From: Methylomonas sp. LW13
GTDB taxonomy: Bacteria; Pseudomonadota; Gammaproteobacteria; Methylococcales; Methylomonadaceae
Length of the DNA: 64,000 nt
Direction: 5' to 3'
NCBI RefSeq assembly: GCF_016865255.1
Contig: NZ_CP033381.1
Coordinates: forward strand, 4,278,001 to 4,342,000
The notes under the pieces were generated by a model. It was not told the origin of the DNA and searched no databases. It saw nothing but the letters and a program-made list of their open reading frames with translations. This document shows, piece after piece, positions 45,369 through 55,099 of the stretch. The stretch's first letter is position 1. Each line of letters starts with the position of its first letter. The translations under genes and the position numbers were made by a program.

Positions 45369-46097
45369 TTATACGGCAATCCCCACTTGTAGGGCCTCGA
45401 ACCAATCCAGAAAACGCTTCACATCATCGCCTTTGAACATCCGACCATGTTGCGGAGCCAGTATGTCGATATCCAACTTCCTGACTCGGTCAATCCAGGC
45501 TCGTTTAGCTTGATTAGAGGGCATCCAACGCTGATGGAAAAAACGCATTTTATCGACGTGCATATCGAAGTTGTCCACAAATACTGGCGTTCCAGGCGGC
45601 TCCAAGGCTGCACCGACATCGCCGGACATCAGGATTTTGGCGTGTGGATCATAAATATGGAAATTAGCGGAGGCATGCAGATAGTGAGCTGGAACAATCT
45701 GCAATTCGGTAGTACCGAGATTGATGACTCCGCCATGGTCGGGAATCGGTACATATTCGATAGTTTCGCAGCCGAAGTGCCTTAAAAAACCTTCCCATAA
45801 TGCTGAGGCATGCAGCTTGGCATTGGGCAGCGCTTGATCCCATAAACCCAAAGATGAAATGATGTCTGGATCTTGATGCGAGGCGAACAAATCAGTAATT
45901 TCCTCGACCGGCGCATGGTGTAATACCGCCGCCAGCATTGGCGCAAACAGCTCTATGCCGCCGGGATCGATCAAAAGGCAGCGATTGGCCGTCCTTACCA
46001 TATATTGGTTGGTATCAATGATTTTCTCGGGCTTATGCGCATCGCGGCCAAACATTATCCATTGATAGGCGCCCTCATAAATTTTGGTCATTCTCAT
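45369..46097 (-). CDS. ODP-type di-iron metallo-beta-lactamase-fold sensor protein
   Basis: A 242-residue stand-alone MBL-fold protein related to the di-iron half of flavodiiron proteins; the flavodoxin half is absent. Likely metal ligands are His74-X-Asp76-X-Asp78 (SHQDPDII), His141 (HYLHASANF), Asp160 (MSGDVGAA) and His217 (LAPQHGRM). The HxDxD pattern is that of the ODP domain (oxygen-binding di-iron protein), studied in Treponema as an Fe2+/O2 chemotaxis sensor. ATG 46097 is preferred because AAGAGGT lies upstream and homology-like sequence starts there. The gene follows the MCP-like gene after 41 bases and ends at a terminator, making a two-gene operon. Confidence 0.8.
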   Translation of the reverse strand: MRMTKIYEGAYQWIMFGRDAHKPEKIIDTNQYMVRTANRCLLIDPGGIELFAPMLAAVLHHAPVEEITDLFASHQDPDIISSLGLWDQALPNAKLHASALWEGFLRHFGCETIEYVPIPDHGGVINLGTTELQIVPAHYLHASANFHIYDPHAKILMSGDVGAALEPPGTPVFVDNFDMHVDKMRFFHQRWMPSNQAKRAWIDRVRKLDIDILAPQHGRMFKGDDVKRFLDWFEALQVGIAV

Positions 46098-46138
46098 GCT
46101 AACTGTACCTCTTGGCCATACTGGGTTTGATGGGTGCG

Positions 46139-46753
46139 CTATTCGGCGACGTTTATAATCGTCAATGCACTCCGGCATTTATGTACTTTGTCGTTGATTA
46201 TTTGCGCGGCGTTATCGACGCTTTCAGCGACCGCTTGCAGACTTTGCAGATACTCTCCCGCTTGCGAAGCTTCTATCCGGGAGTTGGCAGCAATCACCCG
46301 AGCCGCCCTAGCCGGATGCATCACATCCGCCAACTTAATCAGTAATTCCGAAACCTGGATAATAAACTCTCGATGACAAATCTGCGTTCTTAACCTGACT
46401 TCCTGCAATGGGGTGGCTAAGGAATCGGCATATCTAGCGCCGACAGCCAACTGCCCCACTTTCTCGAAGCGTCTGCATGCTTCGGTCATGCGCTGTTCAT
46501 TGACTGTCAGACGATAAAGATGGAATGCGTATTCGTTGATGTTATTGACCAATTCGATCGTATCCTTAGCCAATTCGTTTATGAAGTCCGTGATGGGTTG
46601 GAAGCCCTTGGCCTTTTCACCGGCGCGGAAAGCAATCGCTTTGGCATTGGCTGCCGCGAGAGAAATTTCCTTGGCCACTTCCATCACCGCGCTCAATTCG
46701 GCGGCTATGGAAGCCACGGCGACAAATTGGGACTTGGTTTGATTGACTTGCAT
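46139..46753 (-). CDS. Soluble helical protein with MCP signalling-domain resemblance
   Basis: A 204-residue protein without a membrane segment or HAMP. Residues 29-65 (EISLAAANAKAIAFRAGE followed by KAKGFQPITDFINELAKDT) track the conserved MCP signalling hairpin pattern (NAAIEAARAGE.GRGF.VVA.EVR.LA), but the first helix leading to the tip is missing and several consensus residues are changed. The rest is predominantly helical (LYRLTVNEQRM, ADVMHPARAARVIAANSR). It could be a soluble receptor, an adaptor or a degenerate remnant. It is the first gene of the operon with the ODP di-iron protein. I cannot assign a function from sequence alone. Confidence 0.6.
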   Translation of the reverse strand: MQVNQTKSQFVAVASIAAELSAVMEVAKEISLAAANAKAIAFRAGEKAKGFQPITDFINELAKDTIELVNNINEYAFHLYRLTVNEQRMTEACRRFEKVGQLAVGARYADSLATPLQEVRLRTQICHREFIIQVSELLIKLADVMHPARAARVIAANSRIEASQAGEYLQSLQAVAESVDNAAQIINDKVHKCRSALTIINVAE

Positions 46754-46853
46754 ACTGAAAGACCCTCAGATCGACGATAAATTTATTTATAGCTTAGCCG
46801 ACAAATAAATCCCCGTGCTATTTGAGTTTCCAATAAATGCGCGTCAACCCCGG

Positions 46854-47546
46854 TTATTTAGGTCGATAATGAGTTGGATCGGTCACACCCAGATTTTGGA
46901 AACCGGCCGCCCGCAATCTGCAGGCATCGCACACACCGCAGGCTCTGCCTTTGATATCCGCTGAATAACAGGAAACGGTATCGGCATAATCGACGCCAAG
47001 CGCCAGACCTTGTCGAATAATTTCGGCTTTACTCAGTGCTATCAGCGGCGTGTGAATTTGAATTTTATGGCCCTCCACCCCGGCTTTGGTGCCCAGGTTG
47101 GCCATATCTTGAAAAGCTTTGATAAATTCCGGCCGACAATCGGGGTAACCGGAATAATCGACGGCATTCACGCCGATGAATACGTCGTGAGCGTTCACCA
47201 CTTCCGCCCAACCCAGGGCAAATGCCAGGAATATAGTATTTCTGGCAGGCACATACGTTACTGGAATACCGGCTTGCGGTGAAGTCGGCACATCGATCCG
47301 AGCGTCTGTCAACGCGGAACCGCCTATTGCGCTCAAGCCGAGATTGATAATCTTATGGTCGGCGACCTGGTAATGCTTGGCAATCCTCCTCGACGCTTCC
47401 AATTCAGCATTGTGGCGCTGGCCGTAATCGAAACTCAGGGCGTAGCAAGTAAACCCTTGTTGCTTGGCAAGTGCCAAGACCGTTATAGAATCCAGACCGC
47501 CGGACAATAAAATGATGGCCGGCCTGGAACTGCTGCTATTTTCCAC
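46854..47546 (-). CDS. queC: 7-cyano-7-deazaguanine synthase
   Basis: A 230-residue ATP-dependent enzyme converting CDG to preQ0 in queuosine synthesis. The N-terminal PP-loop motif is [15 protein letters not shown]. The C-terminal zinc-binding cysteines are visible in [20 protein letters not shown]. The start is GTG and overlaps the queE 3' end by 11 bases, so it is translationally coupled. The length matches the family. Confidence 0.96.
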   Translation of the reverse strand: MENSSSSRPAIILLSGGLDSITVLALAKQQGFTCYALSFDYGQRHNAELEASRRIAKHYQVADHKIINLGLSAIGGSALTDARIDVPTSPQAGIPVTYVPARNTIFLAFALGWAEVVNAHDVFIGVNAVDYSGYPDCRPEFIKAFQDMANLGTKAGVEGHKIQIHTPLIALSKAEIIRQGLALGVDYADTVSCYSADIKGRACGVCDACRLRAAGFQNLGVTDPTHYRPK

Positions 47547-48180
47547 GCGCGTCGTTCCAAAGAAATTTATGTAATTGAATTTGAAACCGAACCTGCAGTT
47601 GGTCGGCCAAAATACGCTCTGCCAGCTCGGTCGGCGACATCACATCCATCACCGGTGAAAATAGTACTTGGCAATGTTCAACTAAGCGATACAACTCAAG
47701 TTGCTGCTTGGCCCATTGGTAATCGGCAGCATCGGCAATCAGGAATTTGACTTGATCGTGGGACGTTAAATACTGGATATTGTCATATCGATTGCGCTCA
47801 AGCTCTCCGGAACTCGGCGTCTTCAGATCCATGACTTTACTGACCCGACTATCAACCATCGATACATCTAAGGCACCGCTGGTTTCCAGCGAAACCTGGT
47901 AACCAGTATCGAGCAGTCTAACCATTAAAGGGTTGCAGCCCGGTTGCGCTAGAGGTTCGCCGCCGGTCACCGTCACATAGCGGGTGTTGTAACGGCTAAC
48001 TTGCAGGAGAATGTCGTCGATGCTGAGTTTTTCGCCGCCAGTAAACGCATATGCGGTATCGCAATAGGAACAGCGCAAGGGACAGCCGGTCAAGCGAATA
48101 AATACGGTGGGTAACCCCACCGTATTCGCTTCACCCTGTAGTGAATAGAATATTTCGGTAATACGTAGCGTTTGCTCCAT
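47536..48180 (-). CDS. queE: 7-carboxy-7-deazaguanine synthase
   Basis: A 214-residue radical-SAM enzyme converting CPH4 to CDG. The cluster motif is [15 protein letters not shown] (CX3CX2C). [14 protein letters not shown] supplies the GGEP SAM-binding segment. It lies 12 bases after cpoB and directly before queC, the common order next to tol-pal in gammaproteobacteria. The other queuosine genes are not in the window. Confidence 0.95.
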   Translation of the reverse strand: MEQTLRITEIFYSLQGEANTVGLPTVFIRLTGCPLRCSYCDTAYAFTGGEKLSIDDILLQVSRYNTRYVTVTGGEPLAQPGCNPLMVRLLDTGYQVSLETSGALDVSMVDSRVSKVMDLKTPSSGELERNRYDNIQYLTSHDQVKFLIADAADYQWAKQQLELYRLVEHCQVLFSPVMDVMSPTELAERILADQLQVRFQIQLHKFLWNDARGK

Positions 48181-48192
48181 CCCAACGCCAAT

Positions 48193-49053
48193 TTATTGCG
48201 GCATTTGCGCCAGCTTTTTTTCCGCCAAATGAGCGGCAGTGGTGCCTGGATAGCTGGTCGTCACCCGCGTCAGATAATCGCGAGCTTTTGCGGCGTTTTG
48301 CAGATCGAATTCGATATAACCCAATTTCAGCAAGGCATCCGGCACTTTAGAACTATTGGGATATTGGCTGACCACCTTATTGAACGCGCCTCGCGCCGCA
48401 TCGAATTCCCGATTGATCTTATACGCCTCCGCCAACCAATACTGAGAATTGTCGGCAAACTCGCCGGCCGGAAAATCTTTCAGCAAATCCTGAAACATTT
48501 TGATGGCTTGGGCATTGTGGCCGTTACGCAAAGTGTCGTAAGCCGATTGATACCTTTCCTTTTCGTTGCCTTGTGCCGCCGTCGCGGTCGGCTTATTGTC
48601 CACTACCGACGCAACCGGAGCTGGTGTCGCAGCTGCAACTGGCGCCGGAGCTGGTGCGACCGGGGCCGCTGGCGTAGCGGGTTGAGCCGCTGTAACCGGC
48701 GATTGTCCAGCCGCAGCAGTATCTGCAGGAATTGGCGCAGGCGTTTGACTCGGCGGCGTTTGCCCGCCCGCGGTAAGCGCCTGCATCCGATCATCCAGAT
48801 CGGAGTACATATTGCTTTGTTTTCTTTGCAAATCGGCGATGGTCTGGGATTGCTCCTCGACCATGCCGCGCAATTGCTGCACTTCCGACTGTAACTGCTC
48901 CAATCTACCCAACACTTCAAAAATAGCATTGTCAGTGGCGGCCGGCTGTGCATAAGCATTCCCAGCCGGGTAACCCGCACCGTTAGGCGCAGCATCAGCT
49001 CCGGCAGTTAAGCCAAAACCGAGACTCAGTATCAGAAGCGCACGCTTACTCAT
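48193..49053 (-). CDS. cpoB: Cell division coordinator CpoB (YbgF)
   Basis: A 286-residue periplasmic protein coordinating Tol-Pal and peptidoglycan synthesis at the septum. It has a signal peptide, an N-terminal coiled coil (IFEVLGRLEQLQSEVQQLRG) for trimerisation, a long Pro/Ala/Gln-rich linker (about 110-165) and a C-terminal TPR domain (YQSAYDTLRNGHNAQAIKMF, then FPAGEFADNSQYWLAEAY). The ATG at 49053 overlaps the pal stop (ATGA), so it is preferred over a longer start. It ends the Tol-Pal operon. Confidence 0.92.
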   Translation of the reverse strand: MSKRALLILSLGFGLTAGADAAPNGAGYPAGNAYAQPAATDNAIFEVLGRLEQLQSEVQQLRGMVEEQSQTIADLQRKQSNMYSDLDDRMQALTAGGQTPPSQTPAPIPADTAAAGQSPVTAAQPATPAAPVAPAPAPVAAATPAPVASVVDNKPTATAAQGNEKERYQSAYDTLRNGHNAQAIKMFQDLLKDFPAGEFADNSQYWLAEAYKINREFDAARGAFNKVVSQYPNSSKVPDALLKLGYIEFDLQNAAKARDYLTRVTTSYPGTTAAHLAEKKLAQMPQ

Positions 49054-49616
49054 TGATAGCCAACTTCCACGCGGCGATTTTGTTGCCACGCCGACTCGTC
49101 ATGACCGGAAACAGCGGGCTTTTCTTCACCGTAGCTCACCACTTCCAATTGGCCGGCAGTAACGCCTTGCGAGCGCATCATTCTTTCCACCGATTTGGCC
49201 CGTTGCTCGCCCAGTGCGATGTTGTATTCACTGGAACCACGCTCGTCGGCATGACCGGATAGAATCACGTGCTGGTTTGGGTGTGAAGCCAAATAACGGG
49301 CATGCGCCGCAACAACAGGTACGTAGTCTTGTTTGACTTGGCTGCTATCCAATTCAAAATAAATCACCTGTTTGGACAATGGATTGTTAGGGTCGCTAAA
49401 TTCAGGACCCAGGTTCGCGCCGGAACCGGAGCCAAAGCTGCTGCCATTGCCTGAACCGAATTGGCTGCCGGACATGGAACCGTCATTGTAACCGCTGGTA
49501 GACGCATCGGTACCTTGGGTAGAATCGGCCAAACCTTCTTCTTCGGTTGAGCTACAGCCTGTTGTTACCAAAATCGCAGTCATGGCCAAAGCCAAATAGG
49601 TTTTGTTAAATCTCAT
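49050..49616 (-). CDS. pal: Peptidoglycan-associated lipoprotein Pal
   Basis: A 188-residue outer-membrane lipoprotein. The lipobox is VTTGC. A Gly/Ser-rich spacer (SGSQFGSGNGSSFGSGSG) precedes the OmpA-like peptidoglycan-binding domain (about 80-188) with VILSGHADERGSSEYNIALG and RAKSVERMM. ATG 49616 is preferred to the overlapping TTG at 49619, with GGAGAAA upstream. It is the outer-membrane partner of TolB in the Tol-Pal machine. Confidence 0.96.
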   Translation of the reverse strand: MRFNKTYLALAMTAILVTTGCSSTEEEGLADSTQGTDASTSGYNDGSMSGSQFGSGNGSSFGSGSGANLGPEFSDPNNPLSKQVIYFELDSSQVKQDYVPVVAAHARYLASHPNQHVILSGHADERGSSEYNIALGEQRAKSVERMMRSQGVTAGQLEVVSYGEEKPAVSGHDESAWQQNRRVEVGYQ

Positions 49617-49680
49617 CAATTTTCTCCAAATATTAAGTAAAACTCAGGTAGCGATAGTGTGAGGGCTATCGCGCTTGCAA

Positions 49681-50964
49681 TCAAGGTGCCCAGGCCGGTT
49701 CACGGACCTCGCCACTCTCGAAGGCCAATTTCTGTTGCATCGCGCCATCGGTAGACACCACCGATAAGGCCGAGCGCCCGCCGCGATTCGCGGCAAACAA
49801 GACCATGCTGCCATTAGGCGCAAAACTGGGCGATTCGTCAAGATTACCCTCGGTTAGCACGTTCACAGTGCGCGAGGCCATGTCCATAACCGCAATCTTA
49901 TAGCCACCGCCACTACCCGTTACCATCGCCAGGCTTCTGCCATCGGCGGAAAAACGGCCTCTGGCGTTATAGTCGCCTTGGAATGTAACCCGGCTAGCTT
50001 TACCCCCCGAAGCTGGCATCAAATAAAGCTGCGGTTTGCCGCCTTGATCAGACGTAAACAAGATAGAGCTGCCATCCGGCGACCAGGTCGGCTCGGTATC
50101 GATAGATAAACTGTTGGTCAAGCGCGTCAAAGAGCGGCTACCCAAGTTCAAAACGTAAATATCGGGACTGCCGTCCTTTGAAAGCGTAACCGCCAGACGA
50201 CTACCGTCCGGTGAAAAAGCCGGCGCACCGTTGATGCCCGGATAAGAGGAAACGCTTTCACGTTGTCCCGTCGCCAAAGTCTGCACCCAGATTTCCGAAC
50301 GTTTGGTGTGGAAGGATACATAAGCGATTTTGCTGCCGTCAGGAGACCAAGCCGGTGCCATGATTGGTTCCGGGGATTCGGCGATAGTCCGAGGGTTATA
50401 ACCATCGGCATCGGCCACTTGTAGCATGAACTGCTTGCCGTTACCGCGGCGCACGCTGGTGACATAAGCAATCCGGGTATTGAATGCGCCTTTGCGGCCG
50501 GTCAGTTTTTCGTAAATCAGATCACTGATGTGATGCGCGGCACGACGCAATTCGTTAGCGCCGGCCGTCAAACGGTAACCCATCAATAACTGGCCGTTAT
50601 GCACATTAAACAAATGAAACTGGATGTTGTAGCTGCCACCATTACCGACCACTTGGCCTATCGCCATATAGTCTTGGCCCAGTACTTGCCAATCCTTGAA
50701 ATTAACCCGCTCGGGTTCGCTGGGCTTGGTCAGCATATCGTCCTCGGACAAGGTTTTGAAAAACCCGCTGCCACCCAAATCAGAACTGATCACATCGGAC
50801 AATTTAACATTGCCGATAGAACCTTGTTGAGCAAACGGCACGATGGCGATAGGCACCGCAGTTTGCGAACCTTTGGTAATTTCTATGGTTAAACCGGCAG
50901 CCTGCGCCACTGTAAACATCCCAGCCAAAATGCCGCCGACTAACATTCTTGTGATTAACATCAT
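49681..50964 (-). CDS. tolB: Tol-Pal system protein TolB
   Basis: A 427-residue periplasmic protein. The signal peptide ends near AQAAG (about 24). The N-terminal domain is followed by a WD40-like six-bladed propeller whose repeats are visible ([59 protein letters not shown]). It binds Pal and TolA. The start ATGATG has a ribosome binding site GAGAGA. It sits between tolA (22-base gap) and pal. Confidence 0.96.
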   Translation of the reverse strand: MMLITRMLVGGILAGMFTVAQAAGLTIEITKGSQTAVPIAIVPFAQQGSIGNVKLSDVISSDLGGSGFFKTLSEDDMLTKPSEPERVNFKDWQVLGQDYMAIGQVVGNGGSYNIQFHLFNVHNGQLLMGYRLTAGANELRRAAHHISDLIYEKLTGRKGAFNTRIAYVTSVRRGNGKQFMLQVADADGYNPRTIAESPEPIMAPAWSPDGSKIAYVSFHTKRSEIWVQTLATGQRESVSSYPGINGAPAFSPDGSRLAVTLSKDGSPDIYVLNLGSRSLTRLTNSLSIDTEPTWSPDGSSILFTSDQGGKPQLYLMPASGGKASRVTFQGDYNARGRFSADGRSLAMVTGSGGGYKIAVMDMASRTVNVLTEGNLDESPSFAPNGSMVLFAANRGGRSALSVVSTDGAMQQKLAFESGEVREPAWAP

Positions 50965-50986
50965 TCTCTCGTTTCCGTTTTACTGA

Positions 50987-52507
50987 TTATTCCGGTTTAA
51001 ACACGAAGGTAAAAACTCTAAATTCCTGATTAAATAAATTTCTATCTTGCGGTACCGGCAAAGGCGAGGCTTTTCTCACTGCATTCTCCGCCGAACGGTC
51101 AAAAATCGGATCGCCGCTGCTACCAATTACCACAGCGTCCATCACATCACCACTAGCCAACAATTTTACCTGAATTGTGCATCTCAAGCCTTGCGTTGCG
51201 TTGATCGGCCGCGTCCAGGCGCCTTCGACTTTGCGCGCAATCATCTGTTTGGCAGAATCAACAGCCTGTTTATCCGATGCCGCTTTTGCCGCAGCCGCCG
51301 CGGCTGCTTCCGCAGCCTGCCGTTCTTTTTCCGCTTTTTCAGCCGCCGCTATCGCAGCTTGGCGCTCTTGTTCTGCTTTGGCTTTTGCCGCCGCTTCTGC
51401 AGCAAGTCTTTCTTTCTCAGCCTTCTCTGCCTTTTCCGCAGCCAGTTTGGCCTGACGTTCTTTTTCAGCCTTGGCTTTGGCTTCCGCTTCGGCAGCCATG
51501 CGTTCTTTTTCGGCTTTTTCCGCCGCTATTTTGGCTTGGCGTTCTTTCTCCGCTTTCTCGGCAGCGAGTTGTTTATCTTTTTCCGCTTTGGCCCTGGCCT
51601 CAGCCTCGGCGGCTTGCTTGGCTTTTTCCGCATTAAGCGCAGCCTGTTTTTCTTTTTCGGCTTTAGCTTTTTCGTCAGCTAACTGCTTTTCCTTTTCCGC
51701 TTTGGCCTTGGCTTCCGCTTGTTTTGCTTGTTCTTGGCGCTTGGCCTCCTCGATCTTTTGCTCCTGCAGCTTTTTTTGCTGCTCCAGAGCTTTTTGTTCC
51801 TGCAACTTCTTTTCCTGCTCCAGCTTTTTGATTTCGGCTTCCTGCTGTTTCTCGCGCGCTTCCTCCGCCAGTTTTTGTTCCTTCAACTTGGCTTCGCGTT
51901 CCATTTCCTGTTGTTTTTGCTTTTCCAGCAATTTCTGTTTCTCTACTTCCCTTTGTTTTTCCGCCAACTCCTTCTGTTTTTCCAGTTCGGCTTGCTTCTG
52001 CTTTTCCGCTGCTTCCTTTTGTTTGTCCAGTTCGGCCTGTTTCTGCTTTTCCGCGGCTTCCTTGGCTTTTTTCTGTTCGAGAGCTTGCCGTTCCTTGGCC
52101 TCCTCTAACTTTTTTTCCTCTTCCTTACGCTTCGCAGCGAGCTGTTCCTGCATCTTCTTTTCTTCTAATGCTTCCTGCTTGCGCTTTTCGGCGGCTTCCT
52201 GAATTTTTTGCTCTTCAAGCACACGTTGCTTTTTAGCTTGCTGCAACAACCGCTCTTCGGCTTTTCTGGCGTTTTCCAGTTGCTCTTGATGCTGTTTCTC
52301 GGCTTGCTGCTTGTTTGTTTCGTTCTGCTTTAAGCGCTCGGCTTCCGCATCGATTTCCGCGCCGTCCAGTACAGTCGCTTCAATAATGTCCGCGGGCGGC
52401 GACATTTGCGCGTCGTCAGTCTCGGTGAGAAAACTGAAACTGAACAACAACACAATCAGAATATGTAGCGCTATCGCCTGCGCGAGCGAAGGTTTAAAAC
52501 TTTTCAT
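50987..52507 (-). CDS. tolA: Tol-Pal energy transducer TolA
   Basis: A 506-residue inner-membrane protein with one N-terminal helix (AIALHILIVLLFSFSFL). A very long Lys/Glu/Ala/Gln-rich coiled coil (about residues 55-410) spans the periplasm, with many imperfect repeats such as AEKERQAKLAAEKAEK. The C-terminal TolA-III domain follows (MIARKVEGAWTRPINATQGL, then IGSSGDPIFDRSAENAV). Low-complexity repetition here could cause sequencing or assembly slippage, but the frame is intact. Confidence 0.95.
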   Translation of the reverse strand: MKSFKPSLAQAIALHILIVLLFSFSFLTETDDAQMSPPADIIEATVLDGAEIDAEAERLKQNETNKQQAEKQHQEQLENARKAEERLLQQAKKQRVLEEQKIQEAAEKRKQEALEEKKMQEQLAAKRKEEEKKLEEAKERQALEQKKAKEAAEKQKQAELDKQKEAAEKQKQAELEKQKELAEKQREVEKQKLLEKQKQQEMEREAKLKEQKLAEEAREKQQEAEIKKLEQEKKLQEQKALEQQKKLQEQKIEEAKRQEQAKQAEAKAKAEKEKQLADEKAKAEKEKQAALNAEKAKQAAEAEARAKAEKDKQLAAEKAEKERQAKIAAEKAEKERMAAEAEAKAKAEKERQAKLAAEKAEKAEKERLAAEAAAKAKAEQERQAAIAAAEKAEKERQAAEAAAAAAAKAASDKQAVDSAKQMIARKVEGAWTRPINATQGLRCTIQVKLLASGDVMDAVVIGSSGDPIFDRSAENAVRKASPLPVPQDRNLFNQEFRVFTFVFKPE

Positions 52508-52515
52508 GGTGGTGA

Positions 52516-52974
52516 TTATTTGCTGTCAGGCGGCGGCGCGGTCATCAAGCCCACTTTGGGGGCGCCGGTTTTCTTCAGTTCCACCATCACTTTGACGATG
52601 CTACCGTAATCCACTTCATGGTCGCCACGCACGTAGAGCTGGGCTTTGGGATTATTTCTGAAAACCGCCGCGACTCTGGTTTTAACCGTATCGACATCGA
52701 CAGGCGTATCGGCTTCTTCATCGCCGTTGCCAATATCGACGTATAAACTGCCGTCCTTTTTGATGGAAACGATCACCGGCACCTGATCTTGTAAATCCAC
52801 AGACTCAGCCTCGGCTTGCGGCAACTCGACATCGACACCGGTTTGCACCAGCGGCGCGGTAATCATGAATATCATCAACAGCACGAAGGTAACGTCGATA
52901 TAGGGTACGACGTTGATTTCGGCCATTACCCCGCGTTTTTTTCGCGATCTGCGATTGCTGCCGCCCACATTCAT
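52516..52974 (-). CDS. tolR: Tol-Pal system protein TolR
   Basis: A 152-residue ExbD/TolR protein. The single TM helix DVTFVLLMIFMITAPLV carries the conserved Asp of the proton channel, preceded by AEINVVPYIDV. The periplasmic C-terminus contains LYVRGDHEVDYGSIVKVMVEL, the TolR signature. Its ATG overlaps the tolQ stop by four bases. Confidence 0.96.
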   Translation of the reverse strand: MNVGGSNRRSRKKRGVMAEINVVPYIDVTFVLLMIFMITAPLVQTGVDVELPQAEAESVDLQDQVPVIVSIKKDGSLYVDIGNGDEEADTPVDVDTVKTRVAAVFRNNPKAQLYVRGDHEVDYGSIVKVMVELKKTGAPKVGLMTAPPPDSK

Positions 52975-53648
52975 TTGCTGTGCGCCTGTCTTTGTAGTAA
53001 TACCACGAACTCGTCGACGAATAACTCGTAACGGCCGGCCAAGCGATCCAAACGGGTAGAGAAGCGGTTATAGGCAATTACCGCTGGAATCGCCGCGAAC
53101 AAACCAATCGCGGTGGCAATTAACGCTTCTGAAATACCTGGAGCGACATTCGCCAAGGTAGCATTTTTAATTTCGCCCAAAGCGCGGAACGAGTTCATGA
53201 TGCCCCAGACAGTGCCAAACAAACCGATATACGGACTGGTCGAACCGACTGTCGCCAAAAACGGCAAAGTCTCGTCCAACCTATCCAACTCGCGGGACAA
53301 TTCGATACGCATGGCCCGTTGCGCACTTTCGACCTGGACAGAGGGTTCGACATCGCCTTTCTGGCGCATCCGTGCGAACTCGCGGTAGCCGGCTAGAAAG
53401 ATTTTTTCGATACCTTCCGGCTCGAACCGGTCGCTGGACATCTTTTTATACAACTCGGCCAAACCGACGCCAGACCAAAACTCCTCTTCGAAATCGTCGG
53501 TAATGGCTATGGCCTGTTTCAATTCTTTCCGTTTGGAGAAGATGAAGGTCCAGGACGCAACCGATGCCGATAACAGAATGAACATAACAAACTGCACGAC
53601 GATACTGGCTTCTTTGACCAGCGTCAGGATGGATAAATCGGTATTCAT
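52971..53648 (-). CDS. tolQ: Tol-Pal system protein TolQ
   Basis: A 225-residue MotA/TolQ/ExbB proton-channel protein with three TM segments (about 18-38, 135-160 and 170-195). It shows the cytoplasmic loop with ESAQRAMRIELSRELDRLDE, then LPFLATVGSTSPYIGLFGTV, the motif lining the ion path. The ATG shares one base with the ybgC stop (TAATG). It energises TolA. Confidence 0.97.
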   Translation of the reverse strand: MNTDLSILTLVKEASIVVQFVMFILLSASVASWTFIFSKRKELKQAIAITDDFEEEFWSGVGLAELYKKMSSDRFEPEGIEKIFLAGYREFARMRQKGDVEPSVQVESAQRAMRIELSRELDRLDETLPFLATVGSTSPYIGLFGTVWGIMNSFRALGEIKNATLANVAPGISEALIATAIGLFAAIPAVIAYNRFSTRLDRLAGRYELFVDEFVVLLQRQAHSK

Positions 53649-54043
53649 TAGTTTAAATGTTCCAAAATAGCAGAGGGAATAAGTTTGGGCTTCATGCTTT
53701 GCGCATCAAGACAGGCAATCCGGATTTCACCCGTGCATAAAGTATCTTGTTGCCGAGTGATCGCTTGTTCAAAGGTAAAATTAGTTTTTTTGTACTCTAT
53801 AACTTTTGCACTAACGTCCAACAGTTCGTTGAAGCGGGCAGGTTTTAAATAGTCTACTTTCACGGAACGGACTACAAAAATCAGATTTTGTTCAGCTAGA
53901 AGATTATCCTGCTCAAAACCTACACTACGCAGCATTTCGGTTCTGGCCCGTTCAAAAAACTTCAAATAATTCGCGTAAAACACTACACCGCCCGCATCGG
54001 TATCTTCGTAATATACTCGTACCGGCCAGTTAAATTCTTTCAT
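53648..54043 (-). CDS. ybgC: Tol-Pal-associated acyl-CoA thioesterase YbgC
   Basis: A 131-residue hot-dog fold thioesterase. The active-site segment YYEDTDAGGVVFYANYLKFF matches the 4-hydroxybenzoyl-CoA thioesterase family. It opens the tol operon, as in other gammaproteobacteria, and likely acts on fatty acyl-CoA or ACP at the membrane. It starts 18 bases after the ruvB stop. Confidence 0.94.
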   Translation of the reverse strand: MKEFNWPVRVYYEDTDAGGVVFYANYLKFFERARTEMLRSVGFEQDNLLAEQNLIFVVRSVKVDYLKPARFNELLDVSAKVIEYKKTNFTFEQAITRQQDTLCTGEIRIACLDAQSMKPKLIPSAILEHLN

Positions 54044-54061
54044 TCGTCTCTTAACGAATTA

Positions 54062-55099
54062 TTAAATATCAAAGATGTCATCGCTACCGATTTGCTGCCT
54101 GGGTGCGGGCAAGCCAAAATGACTGTATGCCTTATGAGTGACCACTCGCCCCCTGGGGGTACGCATAATAAAACCCTGCTGCAGTAAATAAGGTTCCAAC
54201 ACGTCTTCGACCGTGCCACGTTCCTCGCTGATTACCGCAGCCAGCGTATCCAGGCCAACCGGACCGCCTTGAAAATGCTCTATCATGGCCGTCAACAGTT
54301 TACGGTCCAGCATATCGAAACCTTGCTGATCGATTTTCAGCATCTCCAATGCCCGCCTAGCAATATCGCGAGTCACGGTGCCGTTGCCTTTGACTTCGGC
54401 AAAGTCGCGAACCCTGCGCAACAACCGGTTGGCAATCCTCGGCGTACCGCGCGAGCGACAAGCAATCTCGTCCGCCCCGCCGCTATCCATGCCTATATTC
54501 AACAGTGTCGCCGACCGACTGACGATACTGGCCAGTTCCTCAACGGTGTAAAACTCAAGGCGTTGGACGATACCGAAACGGTCGCGTAAAGGCGATGTCA
54601 ACAAACCGGCTCGGGTCGTCGCGCCTATCAGCGTAAATGGCGGCAAATCCAGCTTAATCGAGCGGGCTGCCGGGCCTTCGCCTATTATAATATCAATTTG
54701 GTAGTCTTCCATAGCCGGATACAGCACCTCTTCCACTGCCGGGCTGAGCCTATGGATTTCGTCGATGAATAACACATCATGGGCTTGTAGATTGGTCAGC
54801 AAAGCCGCCAAATCGCCGGCTTTATCCAGCACCGGACCCGAGGTTTGACGAATGTTGACATTCATCTCCGCAGCCACGATGTTGGCCAGCGTGGTTTTCC
54901 CCAAACCCGGCGGGCCGAAAATCAACACATGATCCAACGCTTCAGAGCGCGTTACCGCCGCCTGGATAAAGATTTCCATCTGCTCGCGCAGTTCTTTTTG
55001 CCCGACATAGTCTTTCAAGCGCTTGGGGCGAATAGCTCGGTCCACTCGCTCTTCGTCATGATTACCGTGCGCGGTAACCAATCTGTCGCTTTCGATCAT
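54062..55099 (-). CDS. ruvB: Holliday junction branch migration ATPase RuvB
   Basis: A 345-residue AAA+ motor. Walker A is [16 protein letters not shown], Walker B is [10 protein letters not shown], and sensor 1 is [19 protein letters not shown]. The C-terminal winged helix ([14 protein letters not shown]) binds DNA. Its ATG overlaps the ruvA stop by four bases. It works with RuvA and RuvC on recombination junctions. Confidence 0.98.
   Translation of the reverse strand: MIESDRLVTAHGNHDEERVDRAIRPKRLKDYVGQKELREQMEIFIQAAVTRSEALDHVLIFGPPGLGKTTLANIVAAEMNVNIRQTSGPVLDKAGDLAALLTNLQAHDVLFIDEIHRLSPAVEEVLYPAMEDYQIDIIIGEGPAARSIKLDLPPFTLIGATTRAGLLTSPLRDRFGIVQRLEFYTVEELASIVSRSATLLNIGMDSGGADEIACRSRGTPRIANRLLRRVRDFAEVKGNGTVTRDIARRALEMLKIDQQGFDMLDRKLLTAMIEHFQGGPVGLDTLAAVISEERGTVEDVLEPYLLQQGFIMRTPRGRVVTHKAYSHFGLPAPRQQIGSDDIFDI

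Noticed and set aside
46754-46853. Sigma-28 (flagellar) promoter before the MCP-like gene
   Set aside because: A faint CGGCTAA-like element is present, but the -35 partner and spacing do not match.
51471-52202. Long Ser/Phe-rich antisense frame in tolA
   Set aside because: It is the complement of the tolA coiled coil; low-complexity bias produces the open frame. tolA has clear domains and operon context.
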